64,000 bases of DNA from JAAGZL01 sp050291365 (GTDB taxonomy: Bacteria > Pseudomonadota > Gammaproteobacteria > Chromatiales > Chromatiaceae), in assembly GCA_050291365.1 (NCBI GenBank), contig JBNKJS010000006.1:49006-113005 (forward strand), written 5' to 3'. Below are positions 17,505 through 26,180 of the stretch, piece by piece. Below the pieces are notes generated by a model. The model was not told the origin of the DNA. It did no database searches and saw nothing but the letters and a program-made list of their open reading frames with translations. Made by a program: the position numbers and the translations under genes. The number at the start of each line of letters is the position of its first letter. The stretch's first letter is position 1.

Positions 17505-18185
17505 TTATCCCAACTGCTTACGCATCTCAGCTATGATGCTGTTGTAGCAGTTTGGATCTGACCCTTTTTTCAGGCCGAAGATTCCTGAGCCGGCCACAAA
17601 GGTATCTGCCCCAGCAGCCGCGATCTCTGCAATGTTATCGGCCTTTACGCCCCCATCTACCTCCAGGCGAATATCAAATCCAGACTCTTCGATCCGCTGG
17701 CGGATCTCACGTATCTTATTCAAAGCGGCTGGTATAAAGCTTTGGCCACCAAAGCCGGGATTGACCGACATCACCAGAACCATATCCACCTTATCCATCA
17801 CATAGTCCAGGTAGGAGAGGGGGGTCGCCGGGTTAAACACGAGGCCAGACTTGCAGCCATTATCGCGGATTAGCTGTAAGGAGCGGTCAACATGTCCACT
17901 GGCCTCTGGGTGAAAGGTTATATAGGTTGCCCCGGCCTGTGCAAAATCAGGGATGATGCGATCAACCGGCTCTACCATCAGGTGCACATCTATCGGGGCA
18001 GTGACGCCATGTTTGCGCAACGCCTCGCAGACCAGGGGTCCGATGGTCAGGTTCGGCACATAGTGGTTGTCCATGACATCAAAGTGCACGATGTCTGCGC
18101 CTGAGGCCAGCACATTGTCTACCTCTTCTCCTAGTCTGGCGAAGTCGGCTGAGAGGATTGAGGGGGCGAGCAAATATTCAGGCAT
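17505..18185 (-). CDS. rpe: ribulose-phosphate 3-epimerase
   Basis: It interconverts ribulose-5-phosphate and xylulose-5-phosphate in the pentose phosphate pathway and Calvin cycle. The N-terminal LLAPSILSADFARLGEEV, the metal-binding VHFDVMDNHYVPNLTIGP, the IDVHLMVEPVDRIIPDFA segment, VLVMSVNPGFGGQ and the phosphate-binding EVDGGVKADNIAEIAAAGADTFVAGSGIF are all standard. It is 226 residues long. It is the first gene of a rpe-channel-trpE-trpG-trpD minus-strand series, the order known from Pseudomonas except for the channel. Confidence 0.96.
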   Translation of the reverse strand: MPEYLLAPSILSADFARLGEEVDNVLASGADIVHFDVMDNHYVPNLTIGPLVCEALRKHGVTAPIDVHLMVEPVDRIIPDFAQAGATYITFHPEASGHVDRSLQLIRDNGCKSGLVFNPATPLSYLDYVMDKVDMVLVMSVNPGFGGQSFIPAALNKIREIRQRIEESGFDIRLEVDGGVKADNIAEIAAAGADTFVAGSGIFGLKKGSDPNCYNSIIAEMRKQLG

Positions 18186-18337
18186 CTATCTATCTCGTGT
18201 TTAAGGGCTTTAGTTAACTTTAACCCAAGCATGGTCTCATTTCATCTGCTGCCACTATACTTTGTCATAGGTTGTGGGTAAAACTGCTATATAGGGCAGA
18301 AAGTCCAGAATGCTAATTTTGATATGAGGGTATCTGT

Positions 18338-19165
18338 ATGTATAGATGGGCGTTGTTGTTGCTTTCATTCTCATCGGTTATTTCCTCTGCGCTGGCATCA
18401 GATCTTTTGCAGGAACAGAAAAATGCTATTGAGATTAAAGAGAATCTGGTTGTAGGCAAAGCAATTACCCTTAAGGCCGGTGATCAGGAGTTTCTCGCAA
18501 TCCATGGAGAAGCTGAAAGAGGAGAGGCAAAGGGTGCTGTTATTCTGCTGCATGGTATGGGTGTAAACCCGGCCTGGTCGGTTGTGATACAGCCGTTGCG
18601 TTTAGGGTTGCCGGGGCATGGTTGGGAGACTCTATCCTTACAGATGCCGGTGGCGCCCAAGGGTGCCGCCGTGTGGGCCTACGACAGCTTGATACCGGAG
18701 GCGGCTCCAAGGGTGAACGCAGGCATTGAGTTTCTCAAGCAGCGCAAGATAAGGAAGATTGTGATAATTGGCCACTCTATGGGTGCGCGCATGGGTCTGG
18801 AGGCTATTGCCACTGGCGTTTCAAAGGAGGTTATAGCTTTCGTGGCCGTTGGCGCCCCGACCAGGCAAGACGAGCCTGAGGCTGGTGTTCTAGGGGCGCT
18901 AGCAAAGATCAAGCTGCCGGTTCTGGATATATATGGAAGCCGTGATCTATCCTCGGTCATAACCGGCTCAAAGGCTCGGCTTAGAGTGGCACGCAAGGCA
19001 GAGAACAGCGGCTATCAGCAGGTTGAGATTCAGGGGGCGGATCATCAGTTTAGAGGGCTGGAGAGTAGCCTGTTGGCCAGAGTGAGCTCATGGATCGGCA
19101 GGCAGGCGGCTCAGAGTAAAGAGTCAGTTGAGGAAGAGCCCGAGGAAGACAAGCAGCAGAAATAA
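18338..19165 (+). CDS. DUF3530 family alpha/beta-hydrolase, secreted
   Basis: The protein has 275 residues and a signal peptide (MYRWALLLLSFSSVISSALA). An alpha/beta-hydrolase fold is evident: the oxyanion-side VILLHGMGVNPAW, nucleophile Ser in GHSMGAR, acid Asp in LDIYGSRDL and His in GADHQFRG. This fits the DUF3530 family of gammaproteobacterial periplasmic proteins, whose substrate is unknown. The C-terminal ~20 residues are highly charged (KESVEEEPEEDKQQK). It runs toward the fructosamine kinase gene, with one base between the stops. An esterase or thioesterase role is plausible but unproved. Confidence 0.82.
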   Translation: MYRWALLLLSFSSVISSALASDLLQEQKNAIEIKENLVVGKAITLKAGDQEFLAIHGEAERGEAKGAVILLHGMGVNPAWSVVIQPLRLGLPGHGWETLSLQMPVAPKGAAVWAYDSLIPEAAPRVNAGIEFLKQRKIRKIVIIGHSMGARMGLEAIATGVSKEVIAFVAVGAPTRQDEPEAGVLGALAKIKLPVLDIYGSRDLSSVITGSKARLRVARKAENSGYQQVEIQGADHQFRGLESSLLARVSSWIGRQAAQSKESVEEEPEEDKQQK

Positions 19166-19166
19166 C

Positions 19167-20042
19167 CTAGGACACCTCTGATAATAGACGATCTATCATC
19201 CCCTGGGCCTGGCCGGCATAGCCACCGCCGAAGATGTTGAGATGGTTCAGGATGTGGTAGAGATTGTAGAGGGCTTTGCGCCTGGTATAGCCTTGATCCA
19301 GAGGCCATATCTCATTGTAAGCGGAGTAGAAGCTATCACCGAAACCCCCAAAAAGTTCTGTCATGGCGATGTCTGTCTCGCGGTCTCCATAGTAGACCGC
19401 CGGGTCGAAGATGACGGGCGTTCCCCCGCTATCAAAAGAGATGTTACCGCCCCACAGGTCTCCATGTAGCAGCGAGGGTTGTGGCTGGTGTGTAATCAGT
19501 TGCGGCAGCAGTTCGAGTAATCTTTCGCCGCTATCTACAAGTCTGCCTCCATAGCCTAGCTGGGTTGCTAGCTGCAGTTGGTATCCAAGTCGGCGCTCAC
19601 GCCAAAATTCGATCCAATCAGTTGAGAGATTGTTTGGCTGATGAGTGGAGCCGATGGTGTTATCCATGTGCCAACCAAAGCCGCCCCCAATTTTTTTATG
19701 CATCTGCGCCAGTTGTCTGCCTGCGAGTTCCCTATCTCCTCTATTGGACATTTTGATGTGCTCTAAAACCAGATAGGAGTTGTCTCCGTAGGCGTCAAAG
19801 CAGATTGGTTTAGGAACCCTTATGGTTTCTGTTTTAGCTATCTCTTCCAGGCCGGCTGCCTCTGCCTCGAACATCGAAACAAGAGAAGGGCTGTTCATTT
19901 TTACAAAGTAGGCATGGTCTCTGTCGCTCAAGCAGTAGGACTGATTGATACAGCCGCCAGCCACGCCGGTTGGCTTGGTTGGTGAGAATTGGCTGCCTGT
20001 GGTCAGGCGGATCTGGTTAGTGATGTGATTCCAGACGCTCAT
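19167..20042 (-). CDS. fructosamine kinase family protein
   Basis: This is an aminoglycoside-phosphotransferase-fold kinase of the fructosamine/ketosamine-3-kinase family, which phosphorylates Amadori sugars on glycated proteins so that they break down (protein deglycation). Visible motifs are GGCINQSYCLSD near the nucleotide site, YFVKMN with the ATP lysine, the catalytic LLHGDLWGGNISF and the metal-binding FDPAVYYGDRETDIAMTELFGGF. I choose the start at 20042 (MSVWNHITNQIRL), giving 291 residues; the frame is open 30 codons further but those residues do not look like this family. The start overlaps the end of the HNH gene by 26 bases. Confidence 0.88.
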   Translation of the reverse strand: MSVWNHITNQIRLTTGSQFSPTKPTGVAGGCINQSYCLSDRDHAYFVKMNSPSLVSMFEAEAAGLEEIAKTETIRVPKPICFDAYGDNSYLVLEHIKMSNRGDRELAGRQLAQMHKKIGGGFGWHMDNTIGSTHQPNNLSTDWIEFWRERRLGYQLQLATQLGYGGRLVDSGERLLELLPQLITHQPQPSLLHGDLWGGNISFDSGGTPVIFDPAVYYGDRETDIAMTELFGGFGDSFYSAYNEIWPLDQGYTRRKALYNLYHILNHLNIFGGGYAGQAQGMIDRLLSEVS

Positions 20043-20616
20043 GCAGTGGGCTGGTACGAGGGAAGTGAGCGCGTAGGAATTCCATCTGATCCGCCAGGAC
20101 ATTTCTCCCTTGGAGGTATATGTACTCAGCATGGGTTGGGGTAAAGGGGATTGCGAGCAGTTCTATGCCTGCCTGTTCAGGTGTTAGCCCCGCTTTGTAG
20201 TTGTTACAGCGCACACAGGCGGTGACCACATTGTTCCAACTATCTGGGCCGCCCTGGCTTATGGGTCGCACGTGATCACGTGAAAGCTGTCCCCGTGGAA
20301 ACATGGATCCGCAGTAGAGGCAGAGGTGCCCGTCCCGTTGGAACAGGGCATGGTTGTTTAGGGGCGGGGTGTACTTGTTACGGGCCTTTGCCAGACCCTG
20401 GTTGTTTCCGTGGGTGGCGATGATGGTGTTGACCTCGACCGTACTGCGGCGCCGGGTATGGGCGTTTATACCTCCATGCAGACGGAATAGCACCCTGCCA
20501 CAGCTATATGCTATCTGATCGAGAAAATGCAGGCGCACCGCGCTCCGGTAGTCGATCCATCCCAGAGGCATCCCGGCAACATCGGTGCGCAGGATCTGTT
20601 GTTGTAGATCTGCCAC
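20017..20616 (-). CDS. HNH endonuclease
   Basis: A 199-residue protein with a C-terminal HNH/ββα-metal domain. The structural zinc pairs are Cys99/Cys102 (CLYC) and Cys134/Cys137 (CVRC). Between them lie the catalytic RDHV (Asp114, His115) and DSWNNVV (Asn128/Asn129), with Lys141 after. The N-terminal ~90 residues are unassigned. This type is widely conserved as a chromosomal gene in gammaproteobacteria and is not tied to phage packaging or restriction here. Its 3' end overlaps the fructosamine kinase start. Its function is not known. Confidence 0.88.
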   Translation of the reverse strand: MADLQQQILRTDVAGMPLGWIDYRSAVRLHFLDQIAYSCGRVLFRLHGGINAHTRRRSTVEVNTIIATHGNNQGLAKARNKYTPPLNNHALFQRDGHLCLYCGSMFPRGQLSRDHVRPISQGGPDSWNNVVTACVRCNNYKAGLTPEQAGIELLAIPFTPTHAEYIYLQGRNVLADQMEFLRAHFPRTSPLHERLESHH

Positions 20617-21138
20617 GTTACCTAAATTCTCCGTCTAGCCCAGGTTTAGGGCTCCATGCCTTGTTGGGGATAATACACCACTGAGTGGTCTGCGCAACCC
20701 GTTCTTGGCAAGCAGCAAAAGTAAATAAAATTTTACATGTCCTTGTAACATATGTGAAAAATAGTAATTGACAAAGATATTTCGGAGTAATTTTCTCTGT
20801 TTGTTATACACAATCACTCAGAAGGTCGGATACAAAATGAGATCTACGTCACATTATCTGCTGCTTTATTTACGCAAAATCCATAACCCTATGAATTTAT
20901 TGCGTTTTAAGTATATGTATAAAATATTACCAATTTAGCAGCTATGCACTGTTGCCCATAGCTTAGGCCGGATTTATAAATTTGATCCACAGAGTTATCC
21001 ACAGATTTTGTGGAAAAAGCCAATCTTCTTTTATGCACAATGGGTTAGCAGCTACAGAAAAGTTTTTGAGTTATAAAGTTGTAATAAATCCCGCTGTTTG
21101 ATCTGACATGTTGCGGCAAACTCGGGTAGAGTTTGCCC
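20617..21138. other. AT-rich intergenic region with DnaA-box cluster (origin-like)
   Basis: About 520 bases without a gene lie between divergent HNH and priA. It holds three perfect TTATNCACA DnaA boxes (TTATACACA 20804-20812, TTATCCACA 20995-21003, TTATGCACA 21031-21039), all on the plus strand. Two one-mismatch boxes are also present: TGATCCACA at 20983-20991, and TTTTCCACA on the minus strand at 21009-21017. A very AT-rich stretch lies between the groups (about 20870-20938). Three GATC sites are scattered in it. This is the architecture of a bacterial replication origin, but dnaA, dnaN and mnmG are not in the window, so a DnaA-regulated priA promoter or DnaA-titration site is possible. Confidence 0.55.
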
Positions 21139-23358
21139 ATGACGGCAGAAGTTATTTTACGGGTAGCGGTGCCAGCACCTCTCTACTCCTGTTTTGATTA
21201 TCTCCCCCCAGTGGAGGCAGCCCCCGGTGAACTGGTCCCGGGGGTTAGGCTGCTTGTACCCTTTGGCCGAGGTGAGCGCTGTGGTGTATTGCTAGAGATT
21301 GTTACCGAATCAGAGCTGGATAAATCAAGGTTGAAACCAGCTAGTAAAGTGTTGGATGCTGAACCTCTGCTGACCCCAGATGATATTGAGTTGCTGTTGT
21401 GGGCAGCTGAATATTATCGTTATCCCGTGGGTGAGGTAGTCTCATCCGCGTTGCCGGTTAGATTACGTAAAGGCAAGGCTCAGGCAACACTGAGTGTGCC
21501 AGGGTGGCGATTGTCAGCCTCCGGTAAGGAGATGGATCCAGGCAGCTTGAAACGGGCACCCCGACAGGCTCAGATTCTCAAGATGCTGCAGAGACAACCT
21601 GAGGCGGTTGTTTCCCAGGCAGATATCTATCTGCATGAAGGGGGAGAGTGTAGGAGCATACTTATTGCCCTTGAGAAGAGGGGCTGGATAGAGCGGTGTG
21701 AAGTTGAAAATGTCAGTGAGCCGTCTCCACACTACAAAACCGAACTAGCCAAACAGCTTAACCGGGATCAGCAGATAGCGGTTACAGCCGTGGCAGAGAG
21801 TGGAGAAGGGTTCCAGCCATTTCTATTGGATGGGGTTACCGGCAGTGGTAAGACCGAGGTCTATCTGGTTCTGGTGGAACAGGCTCTGGCGGCCGGGAGA
21901 CAGGTATTGATCCTGGCGCCGGAGATAGGTCTTACCCCGCAACTATTGCAACGGTTTAATGATCGCATCGCCTCACCCATAGCCTTGATGCACTCTGCCC
22001 TATCTGATCTGGAGCGGGAACAGGCCTGGATGGCCGCCTCCAGAGGTGAGGCCGATGTTGTCATAGGCACCAGATCTGCTGTGTTCACCCCCATGCCACG
22101 GCTGGGCTTGGTGATTGTGGATGAAGAGCATGATCTCTCGTTCAAACAGCAGGAAGGGTTTAGATATTCGGCTCGAGATATGGCCTTGGTAAGGGCCAGG
22201 CGTAAGGATTGTCCGGTTATCCTGGGATCAGCAACACCATCCCTGGAGAGTCTGCGTAATGCCCAGGCTGGCAGATATAAACACCTTATGTTGTTGGAGC
22301 GCGCTGGCGAAGCGGTACCGCCCAGGTTGGATATTCTGGATATTAGATCGGTACATCTGGATGCGGGAATTTCTCCTGCCCTGTTCAGGATGATCAGCGA
22401 AGAGCTGGAAGCGGGAAATCAGACACTGCTGTTTTTAAACCGACGCGGCTATTCGCCACTGCTTGCCTGTTATGACTGCGGATGGATTGCTGAGTGTCGT
22501 AGATGCGATTCCAGGCTTACATACCATATGGCAAAGGGTCTGCTCTGGTGCCACCACTGTGGATCCCAGCGGCCAGTGGACAGCTCATGTCCTAAGTGTA
22601 AGCAGACCAGGCTAAAGCCGTTGGGCCAGGGGACCGAGCGGCTGGAGGAGGTGCTGGCGAAACGGTTCCCTGCCAGTGGCGTAGTGCGGATAGATCGGGA
22701 TTCAACTAGAAACAGGGGGAGCCTGCAGAGGTTGCTGGGAGAGATTTATCAGGGTAAACATAAATTATTGCTGGGGACCCAGATGCTGGCGAAGGGACAC
22801 CATTTCCCGGATGTAACCCTAGTGGGTATCCTGGATGTGGATCAGGGTCTGTTCGGGGCCGATTTCAGGGCAGCGGAACGCATGGCACAACTTATCACTC
22901 AGGTATCAGGGCGTGCCGGCAGGGCCGAAAAACCAGGGCGGGTAGTGGTTCAGACGCGCCATCCGGATCATCCGCTTATCAATACCCTGGTTCGGGATGG
23001 CTATGGTGCCTTTGCCATAGAGGCCTTGCGAGAGAGAAAGAGCGCCCTCTTGCCTCCATACAGCTACCAGGCACTGATCAGGGCTGAGGCCACCAGGGAT
23101 GGCTTATCCAAGGCATTTTTGGAGAAGGCAATAGAGATTAGTGGGTCAGTGGCAAGTAGAGGTGTTGAGTTTTGGGGGCCGGTTCCTGCACCTATGGAAC
23201 GCAGGGCTGGCCATTTTCGCGCCCATCTATTGCTGCAATCTAGTAGCCGTGTGGAACTGCATGCTTTACTGATGGAGTGGCTGCCTAAGATACGTAGGCT
23301 GAAGCTGGCGCGTATGGTGCGTTGGTCGGTGGATGTGGATCCACAGGAGATGCTCTAG
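21139..23358 (+). CDS. priA: primosomal protein N' (replication restart helicase PriA)
   Basis: PriA is a 3'-5' superfamily 2 helicase that recognises stalled forks and reloads the replisome. The ATG at 21139 gives 739 residues; a TTG two codons upstream is unlikely. The 3' DNA-binding domain occupies the N-terminus (VAVPAPLYSCFDYLPP). Walker A is in DGVTGSGKTEVY (about 230-241) and the DEEH box at about 327-330. Eight zinc-binding cysteines lie at about 443-490 (CYDCGWIAECRRC, CHHCG, CPKC). The helicase C-terminal motif VSGRAGRAEKPG is present. The DnaA-box-rich region directly upstream may regulate it. Confidence 0.97.
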   Translation: MTAEVILRVAVPAPLYSCFDYLPPVEAAPGELVPGVRLLVPFGRGERCGVLLEIVTESELDKSRLKPASKVLDAEPLLTPDDIELLLWAAEYYRYPVGEVVSSALPVRLRKGKAQATLSVPGWRLSASGKEMDPGSLKRAPRQAQILKMLQRQPEAVVSQADIYLHEGGECRSILIALEKRGWIERCEVENVSEPSPHYKTELAKQLNRDQQIAVTAVAESGEGFQPFLLDGVTGSGKTEVYLVLVEQALAAGRQVLILAPEIGLTPQLLQRFNDRIASPIALMHSALSDLEREQAWMAASRGEADVVIGTRSAVFTPMPRLGLVIVDEEHDLSFKQQEGFRYSARDMALVRARRKDCPVILGSATPSLESLRNAQAGRYKHLMLLERAGEAVPPRLDILDIRSVHLDAGISPALFRMISEELEAGNQTLLFLNRRGYSPLLACYDCGWIAECRRCDSRLTYHMAKGLLWCHHCGSQRPVDSSCPKCKQTRLKPLGQGTERLEEVLAKRFPASGVVRIDRDSTRNRGSLQRLLGEIYQGKHKLLLGTQMLAKGHHFPDVTLVGILDVDQGLFGADFRAAERMAQLITQVSGRAGRAEKPGRVVVQTRHPDHPLINTLVRDGYGAFAIEALRERKSALLPPYSYQALIRAEATRDGLSKAFLEKAIEISGSVASRGVEFWGPVPAPMERRAGHFRAHLLLQSSSRVELHALLMEWLPKIRRLKLARMVRWSVDVDPQEML

Positions 23359-23373
23359 ATGCAGTGAAGTGGG

Positions 23374-23415
23374 GAATGCAAAAGGATTGCAGGAACAATC
23401 TTTGCCCTGTGCTGC
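23374..23415 (+). repeat. dispersed 42-bp repeat, copy B (REP-like)
   Basis: This matches the minus strand of 7127-7168 at 35 of 42 positions, the first 17 being identical (GAATGCAAAAGGATTGC). It holds a shorter GATTG/CAATC inverted repeat. It starts 15 bases after the priA stop and ends 28 bases before the stop of the convergent sensor-domain gene. Confidence 0.6.
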
Positions 23416-23443
23416 GAGAATCCACGGGTAAGCTGGAGATATC

Positions 23444-24229
23444 CTATTTTTCCGCCAGCCCCATTTGGTACATCTGGGTAATGGCAGCCATCTCTTCCAT
23501 AATCTTATCTGTAATGGCAAATACAGTAACTGGAAGTCCGGCCTGCTCCAGATTCAAGAGTCTGCGCAGTACACCCCATAGGTTTTCTACTTTGGCCAGT
23601 GCGGAGGTTATTGGAGGCGTATTCTGTGTGGAATCCATTAGGCGCTTAAGCGTGGTGTCAAACTCGATTATCGCACTGTTTAGTTGGTCGACTGAGTTGG
23701 TATCCTGAAAGCCCGCCTGGTAGGCGATGTACTGTTTTGCTATACGCTGGGAGAGCATCAGTTCATGCCCTGATAGTGCCACCAATTGAGCCATATTTTT
23801 TTGCTTTGAAGCATTTTTCAGCTTGACCTCAATGTTGTGGTAAACCTCCAAAAGGGTATCGCTTAGAATAAGTACCTCTTTGCCTGTCTTGTTGCTGTAT
23901 CGCCTGTTTACCAGTTTTGCGTAGTCGGTCAGGATTATTTCGATGAATGTAAAAAGCTCATTAAGTTCTTTATCCTTAATCTTTGCTTTAAACTCATCAT
24001 TCTGTTTCACAAACATCGCAAGACTCTTGTTGAGTTGAGCTCGCGCCTTGCTAGCCCGAACGTCCTTGCTCATAAAGAGATACGCCTTGGCTATCCTCTG
24101 GGATAGCATTTTCTGCTTTCCTGTTTTGCTTATTGTGATGGTAAGAGGGGCTATCTCTGCTTGGGAGAAACCAGGACCAGCAAGGAGGGTAAGAGTGCAC
24201 ATAATAAGTGCTGGTTTTAGTTTTAGCAT
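23444..24229 (-). CDS. secreted protein with two PilJ/NarX-type sensor repeats
   Basis: The 261-residue protein has a signal peptide (to about residue 24) and then a helical region with two copies of the type IV pili methyl-accepting chemotaxis N-terminal motif. The first copy is SKTGKQKMLSQRIAKAYLFM, with MLSQRIAK at 41-48. The second is SGHELMLSQRIAKQYIAY, with MLSQRIAK at 158-165. In PilJ and NarX this motif forms the periplasmic sensor helices. Here no membrane anchor after the domain and no kinase, HAMP or MCP part is seen, so it would be a free periplasmic protein. Its ligand and partner are unknown. Confidence 0.8.
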   Translation of the reverse strand: MLKLKPALIMCTLTLLAGPGFSQAEIAPLTITISKTGKQKMLSQRIAKAYLFMSKDVRASKARAQLNKSLAMFVKQNDEFKAKIKDKELNELFTFIEIILTDYAKLVNRRYSNKTGKEVLILSDTLLEVYHNIEVKLKNASKQKNMAQLVALSGHELMLSQRIAKQYIAYQAGFQDTNSVDQLNSAIIEFDTTLKRLMDSTQNTPPITSALAKVENLWGVLRRLLNLEQAGLPVTVFAITDKIMEEMAAITQMYQMGLAEK

Positions 24230-24417
24230 TTTATGTTATTGATTTCTGATTGTAATTATAGTGCGTAACACCGCTATTTAGGGGTTACACTGACCCATTG
24301 TACGGGTGTGGGTTGTTGTGTGTAAACCTAACTACTGTGGTTTAAACAGTAATCCATGCTCTCTCTCCAGTATGGTATCCTTACGCTCATTTATTACACC
24401 TATTATTTGAGTAGAGA

Positions 24418-26178
24418 ATGAAAGACCAAATTCAGCGAGTAGTATCCAAGGCGCTAGAACAGATCGTTGCCGATGGCATACTCCCGGAAGCGCCACAACA
24501 AGGGCCTATCATTGAGCGTGCTCGAGACGCGCAGCATGGTGATTTTGCCTCCAATATCGCCATGGTGTTGGCCAAGGTGGCCCGCTCCAAACCGCGAGAT
24601 TTGGCAGAGAAGATAGTTGCGGCGCTACCTGAGTCGGCTGAGGTGTCTAAGGTTGAGATTGCTGGACCTGGGTTCATCAACTTCTATCTCTCACCAAATG
24701 CTTACTACTCCCTTGTCCCAAAGATTTTGGCTGATGGCCATGATTATGGACGCAGTGATTTAGGCAATGGCATGCGGGTTCAGGTTGAGTTTGTTTCGGC
24801 TAATCCCACTGGTCCCCTGCATGTGGGACATGGTCGCGGCGCTGCCTATGGCGCAGTGGTGGCGGATCTGTTGCAAGCGGTCGGCTATGACGTGCATCGT
24901 GAGTATTATGTAAACGATGCCGGTCGTCAGATGGATATACTGGGTACCAGTGTCTGGCTGCGCTATCTGGAGTTGTGCGACGAAGAGATCAAGTTTCCGG
25001 TAAACGGCTATAAAGGCGATTACATATGGGATATAGCAGCGACACTGCATCGGGAGCATGGTGATCAATACCGTCATTCCGCAGAAGAGGTGTTTGCTGA
25101 GGTGCCGGCAGATGAGCCGCAAGGTGGTGACAAAGAGACCCACATAGACGGGTTGATAGTCAATGCCAAGCGACTGCTGGGGGATAATCGTTATCGCTTC
25201 GTATTCGAGCTGGGCCTGAACACCATTTTGGATGACATAAGGGATGATCTGGAGCTGTTTGGGGTCAAGTATGATGAGTGGTATTCGGAGCGTACCCTCA
25301 TGGAGAGCGGGGCGGTAAACAAGGCCCTTGAGCGCCTACGGGCTGCTGGTCATGTATATGAAAAGGAAGGGGCCCTCTGGTTTCGCTCCACCGATTTTGG
25401 AGATGAGAAAGATCGAGTGGTTGAGAGAGATAACGGGCAGACCACATATTTTGCCTCGGATATCGCCTACCACATGGATAAGCTGGAACGTGGTTTTGAG
25501 CGCGTGATCGATGTATGGGGTGCTGATCATCATGGCTATGTGCCAAGGGTTAAGGCGGCACTGAAGGCCCTGGGGTCAGACCCTTCCAAGTTGGATGTTC
25601 TTCTGGTGCAGTTCGCCAATCTCTATCGGGCAGGTGAGAAGGTGCAGATGTCTACCCGTTCCGGATCGTTCGTTACCCTGCGTGAACTGCGTAAGGAGGT
25701 GGGTGCCGATGCAGCCCGCTTCTTCTATGTAATGCGCAAGTGTGAACAGCATCTGGATTTTGATCTGGACCTGGCTAAATCCCAATCCAGTGATAACCCG
25801 GTCTACTATGTACAGTATGCCCATGCGCGGGTCTGTAGCGTGCTGCGGCAGGCGGCGGAAAAGAAGATCTCGGTTGAGATAAGCGAGGGAGCGGCTAATC
25901 TGGATAGGCTTACCGAAGACCATGAGCTACAGCTTCTTAAGACCCTCTCTCGCTATCCTGAGGTAGTGGAGCTGTCGGCCGTGAATGAAGAGCCACATCA
26001 GCTATCACACTATCTACGGGATTTAGCCAACGATTTTCATACCTACTACAACGCCCATCAGTTCCTGGTAGATGACGAAGAGTTGCGTGATGCCAGGATA
26101 AAGTTGATCTTGGCTGTACGGCAAACCCTTAGAAACGGCCTGAGCTTGCTTGGTGTGAGCGCACCTGAGAGTATGTAG
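24418..26178 (+). CDS. argS: arginyl-tRNA synthetase
   Basis: This class I synthetase charges tRNA-Arg and needs the tRNA for amino acid activation. The 586 residues hold the N-terminal Add1 domain, the HIGH motif as HVGH at 135-138 (NPTGPLHVGHGRGA) and a KMSKS equivalent in VQMSTRSG. The C-terminal DALR anticodon-binding domain ends NGLSLLGVSAPESM. It is followed after two bases by the SPOR-domain gene, the order also seen in Pseudomonas near priA, so priA-argS-SPOR is an ancestral cluster here split by the sensor-domain gene. Confidence 0.97.
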   Translation: MKDQIQRVVSKALEQIVADGILPEAPQQGPIIERARDAQHGDFASNIAMVLAKVARSKPRDLAEKIVAALPESAEVSKVEIAGPGFINFYLSPNAYYSLVPKILADGHDYGRSDLGNGMRVQVEFVSANPTGPLHVGHGRGAAYGAVVADLLQAVGYDVHREYYVNDAGRQMDILGTSVWLRYLELCDEEIKFPVNGYKGDYIWDIAATLHREHGDQYRHSAEEVFAEVPADEPQGGDKETHIDGLIVNAKRLLGDNRYRFVFELGLNTILDDIRDDLELFGVKYDEWYSERTLMESGAVNKALERLRAAGHVYEKEGALWFRSTDFGDEKDRVVERDNGQTTYFASDIAYHMDKLERGFERVIDVWGADHHGYVPRVKAALKALGSDPSKLDVLLVQFANLYRAGEKVQMSTRSGSFVTLRELRKEVGADAARFFYVMRKCEQHLDFDLDLAKSQSSDNPVYYVQYAHARVCSVLRQAAEKKISVEISEGAANLDRLTEDHELQLLKTLSRYPEVVELSAVNEEPHQLSHYLRDLANDFHTYYNAHQFLVDDEELRDARIKLILAVRQTLRNGLSLLGVSAPESM

Positions 26179-26180
26179 CT

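Noticed and set aside
19111..20132. Longer fructosamine kinase start at 20132
   Set aside because: The added 30 codons lie within the HNH gene's frame and do not match the kinase N-terminus.
20017..20616. HNH protein as a phage terminase-associated nuclease
   Set aside because: No terminase, capsid or integrase is nearby, and the neighbours are chromosomal genes.
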